Below, piece after piece: positions 1-5,450 of a DNA stretch of 7,718 nucleotides (within the stretch, counting starts at the first letter, position 1; every line of letters starts with the position of its first letter). Both the position numbers and the translations under genes were made by a program. The notes under the pieces were generated by a model. That model ran no database searches and was not told the origin of the DNA. It was given only the letters and a program-made list of their open reading frames with translations. Origin of the DNA: Deltaproteobacteria bacterium UBA6106 (lineage in GTDB: Bacteria > Desulfobacterota > Syntrophorhabdia > Syntrophorhabdales > Syntrophorhabdaceae); the NCBI GenBank assembly GCA_002428485.1, contig DIWM01000021.1, forward strand, positions 1 to 7,718, given 5' to 3'.

Positions 1-257
1 CCCCTGATGCGGATCAGTATGAACCTGTAGATCAAAGCCCCCGCAATGGCCGTGAGGCTGATAGCGGCAATGATCGCAAGGGGATAAGGAAAACCGGCAA
101 ACTTGTTGATAAATAACCATACGAGATATCCTGACAAGATATAGAGGGCGCCGTGGGCAAAATTCGGCACCCTGCTGATGCTGTATACCAGGGTAAACCC
201 CAGGGATATAAGAGAAAGGGTAATACTGTTGATGATGCCATATATGATAAGCTGCAT
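1..257 (-). CDS. livH: Branched-chain amino acid-type ABC transporter permease, LivH family (partial, 3' end off the left edge)
   Basis: Only the first 85 codons are in the window, starting at ATG 257-255; the frame stays open to base 1. The translation begins MQLIIYGIINSITLSLISLG and contains RVPNFAHGALYILSGY, the hallmark first part of LivH/LivM-like inner-membrane permeases (family knowledge: NFAHG(A/E) after the first helix). Hydrophobic segments at about residues 3-23, 34-52 and 60-80 read as transmembrane helices. A purine-rich stretch ending in AAGGATAAGGT sits just before the ATG as ribosome binding site. The gene follows the substrate-binding protein gene by 18 nt, so the two are probably co-transcribed, with LivM/LivG/LivF expected further left. 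Liv-type systems in anaerobes often carry substrates other than amino acids, including aromatic acids, so the substrate is not fixed by sequence. The family call is secure. Confidence 0.93.
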   Translation of the reverse strand, partial: MQLIIYGIINSITLSLISLGFTLVYSISRVPNFAHGALYILSGYLVWLFINKFAGFPYPLAIIAAISLTAIAGALIYRFILIRIR

Positions 258-275
258 ACCTTATCCTTTTCCTTA

Positions 276-1536
276 TTACTTCATCCAGGGCGGCAGCAGC
301 ACTTTCCCCGCCGCGGCCTTAGGCGGAAATACCTGCACCCTGTTTCCCTGCTGCCATTGAATAATGCCGGTAACGGCGCCCTCTTTCGGATCCAACGAGG
401 GAATGATCTGGTGCGATTTTTTGTCAAAGCGCATCCTGCCGTATACGCCCATGATATCGCCGTTCTCGAGGCCCTTGATCACTGCCTCTGTATCCGTAGA
501 CCCGGACTTTTCGATGGCATCCTTCAACTGGTAGACGGCCATATAGCTTGACGATGTGCCGTAGCCCTCAGGCTCTAAGCCCCATTTCTTTTTATAGGCA
601 TCGGAAAATTTCATTGTCCACGGCGTTATCTTTGCCGGCGCATTGCCGCCGTTGACAAGGTTTACAATCAGATATTCGCCGCGTCCTGCCGAGGCCTTCC
701 AGAAACCCGGCTGTTCGGCGGCGCATACGAACCCGACGGGAAGCGACTTCAGCTTCATATCGCTCCATTGCTTCAGGAGCACCGCGCTCTCGGGCATATC
801 CATCCAGATAAAAAGTATCTGAGCGCCAAACTTTGCGGAGTCGTTCAGTCCGACGGAATAGTCCGTTGTACCTGTAGGATATATCTTCGTGTCAGATACC
901 TTCCATCCTTTTGCGGCAAGCCCTTTCTTCATTGCCTCGCCGCCTGCCCTTGCGTGCGCCACATCCTGCACCATGACCGCAGCCTTGTCAAACCCGTGGG
1001 CCTTCCTGAGGTCTTCGAGCATGGTGATGAACTCGTTCATCATTACGCCCACGTGGCTCGTGTTCCTGAAACAGTATTTGTATTTAGCGTAATTCTCTTC
1101 AATCTTTTTGTGATAGGCAGGCGTAAGAATCTCCTGTCGTCAGGATGCTTATCTTCTTATATTTGTTGAGCAGATCCATGGCGGCGAGCGCTGCTTCAGA
1201 ACGGACAGGGCCTCCGATGATGAAATCCACTTTCTTCTCAAGGATAAGCTTTTCAAGCCCGAGCAAGGCCTCGCTGACAGGAACGCCGGGTTCAAGGTCT
1301 CTCGTATCGATGACCTCAACGGCAAGAGGCCTCTTCTTGCCTCCAACGTTCACGCCGCCCGCCTTATTGATCTCTTCCACGGCAAGCTTTATCCCTCTCT
1401 CTGCATCCCACCCGTAGAGGAAGGCGGTGGCAAGCGGAGCCCCGATGACGATCGGCTTCTCAGCGGCAATCGATGGCAGAGGAATTGAAAAAACGATAAA
1501 CATTAAAATTGTGATAAAAAAGACCAACCTTCTCAT
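276..1536 (-). pseudogene. Liv-type periplasmic substrate-binding protein, interrupted by one frameshift near 1131
   Basis: The first part (1536-1099) encodes a signal peptide (MRRLVFFITILMFIVFSIPLPSIAA, cut after about residue 25, no lipobox Cys) and then EKPIVIGAPLA...GWDAERGIKLAVEEINKAGG, the N-lobe of a periplasmic-binding-protein type I receptor. The second part (to the TAA at 276-278) continues in another frame with ILTPAYHKKIEENYAKYKYC, then VMVQDVAHA, GVYGRMRFD and the end LLPPWMK. The frames meet at about 1129-1134: after KKISILTTG the first frame runs into ten junk residues and a TGA, while the other reads straight on. Removing one base gives 419 aa, a usual family length. The start ATG 1534-1536 has a GAGGGGG ribosome binding site. 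It lies upstream of livH and behind a putative sigma-54 promoter. Both halves look well conserved, so a sequencing or assembly error or a very recent mutation is as likely as real decay. Ligand unknown. Confidence 0.85.
1129..1134 (-). other. Frameshift site in the substrate-binding protein gene
   Basis: On the minus strand the bases read ACG ACA GGA GAT TCT; the conserved continuation needs ATT CTT ACG CCT. Dropping one G (GGA ATT CTT) restores TTGILTPAY. Loss of two bases after GGAG would explain it equally well. There is no long homopolymer or slippery heptamer, so programmed frameshifting is unlikely. Confidence 0.75.
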
Positions 1537-1607
1537 AATAACCCCCTCGTTTTTTGTTTTGAACCCCTAATTCTTCAGTAATGTGCCATTGGTGTACCTA
1601 TGTGGTA

Positions 1608-1624
1608 AGCAATAATTATGCCGG
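1608..1624 (-). promoter_or_regulatory. Putative sigma-54 (-24/-12) promoter of the substrate-binding protein/livH operon
   Basis: The minus strand reads CCGGCAT-AATTA-TTGCT. The invariant GG (1622-1621) and GC (1610-1609) are separated by exactly 10 nt, the required sigma-54 spacing; the -12 half TTGCT is perfect and the -24 half CGGCAT differs from TGGCAC at two positions. Transcription would start near 1597, about 60 nt before the ATG. A sigma-54 activator gene lies just upstream. Inferred from motif and context. Confidence 0.6.
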
Positions 1625-1653
1625 ACAGGGTGTTACCGGCGCATATTAAATTA

Positions 1654-1666
1654 TTTCAATGAGTTA
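1654..1666 (+). promoter_or_regulatory. IHF-like binding site between enhancer candidate and sigma-54 promoter
   Basis: TTTCAA-TGAG-TTA matches the IHF consensus WATCAANNNNTTR with a single mismatch (second base). It lies about 57-69 bp upstream of the predicted start at 1597, where an IHF bend would bring an upstream-bound activator to sigma-54 polymerase. Such degenerate sites occur by chance in A+T-rich DNA, so the position is the main support. Confidence 0.35.
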
Positions 1667-1709
1667 ACAAATCAAGACAATCAGATATCGCGCCGCCTCT
1701 GAATTATTC

Positions 1710-1735
1710 TTTCATTATTTGAAATTTTTTTTCAA
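1710..1735. promoter_or_regulatory. Candidate activator-binding (UAS) site: phased inverted half-sites
   Basis: Three half-sites alternate in orientation with a 10-bp period: TTTCA at 1710-1714, TGAAA at 1720-1724 and TTTCA at 1730-1734. They form two overlapping inverted repeats, TTTCA-N5-TGAAA and TTGAAA-N5-TTTCAA. The cluster is about 113-138 bp upstream of the predicted sigma-54 start, a typical enhancer distance, and would put dimers on one face of the helix. The bound protein could be the NtrC-type regulator or the 58-aa HTH protein. Low A+T complexity means chance cannot be excluded. Confidence 0.4.
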
Positions 1736-1776
1736 TCTACAGTCTGTCATGCAAGAAAGACCGGCGGGCACATCTG

Positions 1777-1953
1777 CTACTTATTGGTCTTTACCGTGTG
1801 CTGCGGAGCTTTTGACTGGCTTATCTTCCTGATCTCTTTTTTCAGGAAACCTTCTGATACCTTTAACATTTCGCTGGCCTTCTTCAGATCCCAGTTCGTC
1901 TGGTGAAGGGCCTGAAGCACATGCTCGTTTCTTATCTGCCGCAAGGTTTTCAT
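1777..1953 (-). CDS. Stand-alone Fis-type helix-turn-helix protein, 58 aa
   Basis: ATG at 1953-1951 opens a 58-codon frame ending in TAG at 1779-1777. The product starts MKTLRQIRNEHVLQALHQTN and continues WDLKKASEMLKVSEGFLKKE; it is basic and ends in a Lys-rich tail. Residues 3-45 align with the DNA-binding end of the NtrC-type regulator encoded upstream: LRQIRNEHVLQAL against LQEIEKEHILKVL, a shared Trp four residues into the turn region, then L..A/S..L..S...L....K. This is the HTH_8/Fis fold with nothing else attached. The gene lies 57 nt after the regulator gene and before the transporter promoter, with a good -24/-12 match directly upstream. No Shine-Dalgarno is visible. It may be a small competing or co-binding regulator, or a leftover of a duplicated activator; the intact frame and promoter favour a working gene. 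DNA binding is inferred from the fold. Confidence 0.75.
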   Translation of the reverse strand: MKTLRQIRNEHVLQALHQTNWDLKKASEMLKVSEGFLKKEIRKISQSKAPQHTVKTNK

Positions 1954-2010
1954 AATTATAGATAAAATTATAGTGCAATTAAGATGCCAGTGCAGAACAA
2001 GGGATATTCC
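1954..2010 (-). other. Short intergenic region with an A+T-rich leader
   Basis: The 57 nt between the regulator stop and the small HTH gene hold the -24/-12 match and an A+T-rich stretch containing TATAAT. A sigma-54 start near 1963 would give a leader of only about 10 nt without a ribosome binding site. Confidence 0.5.
1974..1990 (-). promoter_or_regulatory. Putative sigma-54 (-24/-12) promoter of the small HTH gene
   Basis: The minus strand reads CTGGCAT-CTTAA-TTGCA. GG (1988-1987) and GC (1976-1975) are exactly 10 nt apart. The only departure from TGGCAC-N5-TTGCW is the last base of the -24 half (T for C). This is the best such match I found in the window, in a 57-nt gap directly after a sigma-54 activator gene, so autoregulated read-out of that system is plausible. 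Confidence 0.65.
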
Positions 2011-3381
2011 TTATGGTGCGTAAGGGTGTACGGAAATACCGTATTCCTTGAGCTTTTGCCGCAGCGTGGGACGAGATATCCCGAGAAGCTTGCAGGAATT
2101 GCCGAGATGCCAGCGCGCGTGGCTGAGCACCTTCAGGATGTGTTCCTTTTCGATCTCCTGGAGGCTTACAATGTCCGGGGTATCCCTTTCCACTGTTGAT
2201 TTGTCTTCCCTGCCAAGCAACGGAGAGATAAATTCGTCGAGGATGACCTCGCCCTGTGTGGTGATCGCCGCACGGGTAAGGATATTCTCAAGCTCCCTTA
2301 CATTGCCCGGCCAGTCGTAATTCATAAGTCTGTGCACGGCCTTCTCTTCAACCTTTTTGATGCTCCTGTGCAGCTCGGCATTGATCTTCCTGATGATATA
2401 TTCAATAAGAAGCGGGATGTCAGACCTCCGCTCCCTTAGGGGGGGGACATCGATGGTCGCTACGCTGAGCCTGTAATAGAGGTCCTCCCTGAAGCTTCCG
2501 TTCTTGACCATCTCTTTCAGGTCCTTGTTCGTGGCCGCGATCACCCTTGCATTCGATTTGAGATTTCTTTCACCGCCCACATGTTCAAATTCCTTCTCCT
2601 GCAGGAACCGCAGCAATTTTGCCTGCAGCTCGAAGGGTATCTCGCTTACCTCATCGAGGAAAATCGTCCCGTCGCCTGCAAGCTCGAATTTGCCTTTCTT
2701 TGAAGCTATGGCGCCGGTAAAGGAACCCTTCTCGTGTCCGAAAAGCTCGCTTTCAAGCAGCGTTGCCACTATGGCGGAGCAGTTGATGGCGAGGAGGGGT
2801 TGGTCCTTGTACGGGCTGTGATAGTGGATCGCCCTCGCGATAAGCTCTTTTCCTGTCCCGGTCTCTCCCTCGATCAAGACCGTAACCGTATTTTCCGAAA
2901 GCAGCCCTATGGATTTGAATATCTCTTTCATGGCCCTGCTTTTCCCGATTATCTTTCCCTTTTCGTACATCGACGACGGGTCAAGCGAGATGGCATCGGC
3001 GCTGCGTTTAAGGCTTCCGACCTTTAATGCCCTGTCTATGGCCTTTTCCAGTTCCTCGATATCGATAGGCTTCGGGATATATTCGCAGGCGCCAAGCTTC
3101 ATGGCCGTGATCGTTGTCTCCATGTCGTGGAATGCGGTAATGATGATGATATTTTTTTCGTTGTGCCTTTGCCTCAGCTCCTGCAGGACATCAAGACCAT
3201 TTTTATCCGGCAGGCGGATATCCAGGATCACTATATCGGGGCCGAATGAGGCGTTCTTCTTTATCCCTTCGGCCGCTGAAAGCGCGCAGCACACATCATA
3301 GCCCTTCTCGCTCAGAAACATCTCAAGCGATTCGAGAAGGGATTGTTCATCATCGATGATAAGTATCTTTTTTTTCTTCAT
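2011..3381 (-). CDS. NtrC-family sigma-54-dependent response regulator
   Basis: This 456-aa protein has the full three-domain layout. The receiver domain (residues 4-120) has acidic D10/D11, phospho-acceptor D54 in VILDIRLPD, T82 and K104. The AAA+ sigma-54 activation domain (about 143-370) has Walker A GETGTGKE (172-179), the sigma-54-contacting loop as GSFTGA (219-224, a common variant of GAFTGA), Walker B FLDE (241-244) and the FREDLYYRL arginine-finger region (297-305). A Fis-type HTH (405-448) ends the protein. Phosphorylation should drive oligomerisation, ATP hydrolysis and open-complex formation by sigma-54 polymerase. The start codon overlaps the kinase stop as ATGA (3378-3381), implying translational coupling. 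Two putative -24/-12 promoters lie directly downstream, one before the small HTH gene and one before the transporter genes, which are the likely targets. No defects are seen. Confidence 0.95.
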   Translation of the reverse strand: MKKKKILIIDDEQSLLESLEMFLSEKGYDVCCALSAAEGIKKNASFGPDIVILDIRLPDKNGLDVLQELRQRHNEKNIIIITAFHDMETTITAMKLGACEYIPKPIDIEELEKAIDRALKVGSLKRSADAISLDPSSMYEKGKIIGKSRAMKEIFKSIGLLSENTVTVLIEGETGTGKELIARAIHYHSPYKDQPLLAINCSAIVATLLESELFGHEKGSFTGAIASKKGKFELAGDGTIFLDEVSEIPFELQAKLLRFLQEKEFEHVGGERNLKSNARVIAATNKDLKEMVKNGSFREDLYYRLSVATIDVPPLRERRSDIPLLIEYIIRKINAELHRSIKKVEEKAVHRLMNYDWPGNVRELENILTRAAITTQGEVILDEFISPLLGREDKSTVERDTPDIVSLQEIEKEHILKVLSHARWHLGNSCKLLGISRPTLRQKLKEYGISVHPYAP

Positions 3382-4892
3382 GCCGTCTTCCTGGCCGGTA
3401 TTGTGAGGGACACGTGCGTCCCCTGGGGCTTTCTCAGCACCGTATGCACTGTCCCTCCGTGCGCCTCCATTATCTTCTTCACGTTGGAAAGCCCGAGCCC
3501 TGTCCCCTTTTTCTTGTTGCTGAAAAATGGGTCGAAGACGTACGGCAGGTCCTCAGGGCTTATGCCGGGGCCGTTATCAAGAATCTCTATCTGTATCATC
3601 CCTTTGTCTTTTGCTTCATACTTGGTGATGATAGTAATCTCGCCGCCGGCCTGCAGCGCCTCAACAGAATTGAGGATAACATTGATGATTGCCTGCTCTA
3701 TCCTGTCGTGGTCCAAAAGGATGCCGGGGATCTCTCTTCCGTATCTCTTTTTCACACGTATGTCCTTTTCCTTCATCCTCACATCCACGATCTCAAGGCA
3801 GGAATCGATAATGCTGTGAATGGAGACGGGGTCGAGGTTGATCCTTATGGGTTTCGCAAAATTGAGCATTTCGTCGAGGATCCTTTCGAGTCTCGATGTT
3901 TCGCTGAAGATGATCTCCATACGCCTCTTGTCGTTGCCGTTGAATTCCGTATTCTTCAGGATTATCTGGCTGTTCATCTTTACCGATGACAGGGGGTTCC
4001 TGATCTCATGCGCCAGAGACGTGGTAAGCTTCCCGATGTGGGCAAGGCGCTCGGATTCCCTGATCCTGCGCTCGGTCTCCATACGTTCCGTAATATCACG
4101 GCAGATCCCTGCTACCGCTTCCTTGCCCTGGTAGAGGATACGTTTTACCTTGTTCTCTGTGGGGAAATGGCCGCCGTTCTTGTGGTGCCGGTAATACATA
4201 TAAAGGTCCCTCGCATCCTCCCCTGTCATCCTCTGCTCATAGAGCCTTTTCACTGCGGGCAGGTACTTTGGCGCCAGGAGATCTGTGTATGGCTTCCCGA
4301 TGATCTCCTGGAGGGTATACCCGTGGAGGTCGCAGAAGGCCTGGTTTGCAAAGACAATGTTCCCGTCCTGGTTCACAAAATAACCGTCATTGATCTCCTC
4401 GACAAGGAGGCGGTATTTCGCCTCTGATTCCCCAAGCTCTTTCGTCCTTTCCGCCACTTCCTGCTCGAGGTTCAGTGCGTGGTTCCTTATCTGTTTTTCG
4501 TGGAGAGATTGAAAGAAATCGCTGAACTTTGTAATCGTGTAAAAGAGGCATCCGTTCAGCTTTTCCATTGCGCAAAGAAGTTGACCTCCCTTTAATTCCT
4601 TTACCAAAACCGGGAAAAGCATGGTCCTGTAAAGCTCGTATGCATTCTGTACCTCGGAGAGGGCAAACCCTCCCCGGAGGCGGATCTGGGAGATCCAGTG
4701 GATATGGCAGTCTATTTTTGAAAAATCATTTTCAATAAGGACCGCGCAGCTCGCATCATAGGCTGCGGCGACGGTAATGTAAAGCTCGTTCCGCGGCCGC
4801 CCGCTGTAGCGCCGGCTTACCGCTGAAAGGCGGTCAATCCACTCCTCAATGATCTGGTCACGGTACTTTGTCAGGATCTCTGCGATATCCAT
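3378..4892 (-). CDS. Soluble NtrB-type sensor histidine kinase with RsbRD-like N-domain and PAS
   Basis: The 504-aa protein has no signal peptide or membrane helix, so it should sense a cytoplasmic cue. Residues 1-115 (ILTKYRDQIIEEWIDRLS) resemble the helical RsbRD/stressosome-type N-domain. A coiled coil (about 128-155) leads to a PAS domain (157-270; DGYFVNQDGNIVFANQAFCD, ending GICRDITER). HisKA follows with phospho-acceptor H295 in AHEIRNP. The ATPase domain has an N box with N404/N408, a G1 box DNGPG (439-443), an F box YVFDPFF and a G2 box GTGLGL (463-468). It autophosphorylates and passes phosphate to the regulator encoded by the next gene, with which it overlaps by ATGA. A sigma-70-like promoter ends only 8 nt before the ATG, so the mRNA may be almost leaderless; the ATG is kept because the N-domain begins right there. 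The PAS ligand is unknown. Confidence 0.93.
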   Translation of the reverse strand: MDIAEILTKYRDQIIEEWIDRLSAVSRRYSGRPRNELYITVAAAYDASCAVLIENDFSKIDCHIHWISQIRLRGGFALSEVQNAYELYRTMLFPVLVKELKGGQLLCAMEKLNGCLFYTITKFSDFFQSLHEKQIRNHALNLEQEVAERTKELGESEAKYRLLVEEINDGYFVNQDGNIVFANQAFCDLHGYTLQEIIGKPYTDLLAPKYLPAVKRLYEQRMTGEDARDLYMYYRHHKNGGHFPTENKVKRILYQGKEAVAGICRDITERMETERRIRESERLAHIGKLTTSLAHEIRNPLSSVKMNSQIILKNTEFNGNDKRRMEIIFSETSRLERILDEMLNFAKPIRINLDPVSIHSIIDSCLEIVDVRMKEKDIRVKKRYGREIPGILLDHDRIEQAIINVILNSVEALQAGGEITIITKYEAKDKGMIQIEILDNGPGISPEDLPYVFDPFFSNKKKGTGLGLSNVKKIMEAHGGTVHTVLRKPQGTHVSLTIPARKTA

Positions 4893-4900
4893 AATGTAAA

Positions 4901-4929
4901 ATTGTATCCTCTTAACATCACTTGGTCAA
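4901..4929 (-). promoter_or_regulatory. Sigma-70-type promoter of the histidine kinase-regulator operon
   Basis: The minus strand reads TTGACC (4929-4924), a 17-nt spacer, then TACAAT (4906-4901): 5/6 matches to each box with ideal spacing. Transcription would begin near 4894-4895, only about 2-3 nt before the ATG at 4892, predicting a nearly leaderless message. Confidence 0.6.
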
Positions 4930-4964
4930 GTAGTTACCCAAATTTTCCTTATCATAAACAATAT

Positions 4965-4993
4965 CGAAATTCTAAGCACGAAGCACTAAACAA
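4965..4993 (+). repeat. Left arm of an outer, decayed inverted repeat
   Basis: This arm contains CGAAAT, then AAGCACGAA, then TAAACAA. The reverse complement of 5327-5362 has the same blocks in the same order, with two mismatches in the first 18 bases and a 7-base length difference before TAAACAA. The pair encloses the whole inner inverted-repeat element. Confidence 0.6.
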
Positions 4994-5081
4994 TATTAAA
5001 ATTAAAATATCAAATGTCCAAAACAAAGGCCTGTAAGCATGTTTTGCTTTTTGAACATTTGCATTTATATAGAAAATAGTC

Positions 5082-5278
5082 TATCCCGGGCATATAAGGA
5101 TGAGCACGGCGTCGGGATATCCCGGAGCAAACCGTCGTGAGGCGAGGAAGCTCGGTCTTTTGCGAAGCAAAAGTTCCGAAGCCGAACGCGAGCGAATGAA
5201 GCCGCAGGAGCGTAATGAGCGTGTTTGCTGGGGATGTCCCGACGCCGTGCTCATCCTTATGGAGGAAAGTCCGGGATA
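5082..5278. repeat. ~200-bp inverted-repeat element (MITE-like or structured repeat)
   Basis: Bases 5094-5117 are a perfect 24-nt reverse complement of 5237-5260. Pairing continues inward with one T/G wobble and one 1-base bulge through AGCAAAC, giving arms of about 39 nt (5094-5132 and 5223-5260). Outside these, TATCCCGG (5082-5089) pairs with CCGGGATA (5271-5278) across unequal spacers. Inside, a separate hairpin (5151-5180) is capped by GCGAAGC. The result is a cruciform or branched structure. There is no transposase, so it may be a non-autonomous mobile element or a REP/BIME-like palindrome. The symmetric sequence yields similar short reading frames on both strands, which I do not accept as genes. 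Copy number in the genome cannot be judged from one window. Confidence 0.75.
5151..5180. repeat. Internal hairpin of the inverted-repeat element
   Basis: CTTTTGC (5157-5163) and GCAAAAG (5167-5173) pair around a GAA loop; the apex GCGAAGC is a known exceptionally stable DNA mini-hairpin sequence. GCTCGG before and CCGAAGC after extend the stem with a small bulge. Confidence 0.7.
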
Positions 5279-5300
5279 CATCATTTTCATTCTTCTATGG

Positions 5301-5319
5301 TGCCGCGTGATGCGCGGCA
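5301..5319. repeat. Small G+C-rich hairpin
   Basis: TGCCGCG and CGCGGCA form a perfect 7-bp stem around a TGATG loop. No T-run follows on either strand, so it is not a convincing terminator. It sits between the inner element and the right outer arm and may be part of the same repeat structure. Confidence 0.6.
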
Positions 5320-5326
5320 TGGGTAG

Positions 5327-5362
5327 TTGTTTAGGATTTAGATATTCGTGCTTCGGATTTCG
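5327..5362 (-). repeat. Right arm of the outer, decayed inverted repeat
   Basis: This is the partner of 4965-4993, in inverted orientation: TTGTTTA at the inner end, TTCGTGCTT in the middle and ATTTCG at the outer end. Together the two arms frame about 400 bp. Confidence 0.6.
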
Positions 5363-5418
5363 CCTTGACATCGCAATATAAGAACGACGATATCCAGCCT
5401 ACAGAGAGAGTGGAAAGC

Positions 5419-5436
5419 CCGGGTTGATGCACCCGG
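5419..5436 (-). terminator. Possible weak terminator after the amidohydrolase gene
   Basis: CCGGGT and ACCCGG form a perfect 6-bp stem with a 6-nt loop, 14 nt beyond the hydrolase stop. On the minus strand it is followed only by GCTTTCC, a poor U-tract, so termination by this hairpin alone is doubtful. Confidence 0.35.
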
Positions 5437-5450
5437 TGATGTATCTGGTA

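Larger units (their letters stand above)
1537..1776. other. Regulatory intergenic region upstream of the transporter genes
   Basis: This 240-bp A+T-rich gap contains no credible ORF. Read toward the substrate-binding gene it holds phased TTTCA/TGAAA half-sites (1710-1735), an IHF-like site (1654-1666), a -24/-12 match (1608-1624), and a leader of about 60 nt ending in a good ribosome binding site. No clear terminator follows the small HTH gene that ends at 1777, so read-through from upstream is possible. Confidence 0.6.
4893..5450. other. 558-bp non-coding stretch dominated by nested inverted repeats
   Basis: I see no protein or tRNA gene here. It contains, from left to right, the kinase promoter, one arm of a decayed outer inverted repeat (4965-4993), an A+T-rich spacer, the large inverted-repeat element (5082-5278), a small hairpin (5301-5319), the second outer arm (5327-5362), and a hairpin just after the hydrolase stop codon. 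Open frames across the element are side-effects of its symmetry. Confidence 0.7.

Noticed and set aside
153..551. Plus-strand frames of more than 100 codons opposite the transporter, regulator, kinase, hydrolase and Hdr genes
   Set aside because: All lie antisense to well-recognised genes, lack domains and are explained by codon bias of the coding strand.
1571..1590. Perfect TGGCAC at 1588-1583 (minus) as a sigma-54 -24 box
   Set aside because: AA stands where the -12 GC must be, so the spacing rule fails.
1651..1680. TTGATT or TTGTTA with TAATTT/TTTAAT as a sigma-70 promoter of the transporter
   Set aside because: Box quality or spacing is poor in every combination; not reported beside the better -24/-12 match.
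1747..1768. GGTCTTTCTTGC near 1752-1763 (minus) as a -24/-12 promoter
   Set aside because: GG and GC are 8 nt apart instead of the strictly required 10.
1965..1974. TATAAT just downstream of the -12 box as a sigma-70 -10 for the small HTH gene
   Set aside because: I could not find a -35-like box at 16-18 nt; the sigma-54 match explains the region better, though overlap of both is possible.
1781..1978. 65-aa frame starting at TTG 1978 over the small HTH gene
   Set aside because: It is a shadow in another frame; the overlapping 58-aa ATG frame encodes a recognisable Fis-type HTH.
2029..2043. TACGG-N5-CCGTA inverted repeat as an enhancer site for the small HTH gene
   Set aside because: It lies inside the last codons of the regulator gene and only about 40 bp from the -24 box, closer than usual for an enhancer; chance in coding sequence is likely.
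5100..5381. 93-aa and 96-aa open frames on opposite strands over 5081-5381
   Set aside because: They translate the two arms of the inverted repeat, so both strands yield the same MSTASG start and PDAVLIL segment. The downstream parts are low-quality sequence with no recognisable domain.
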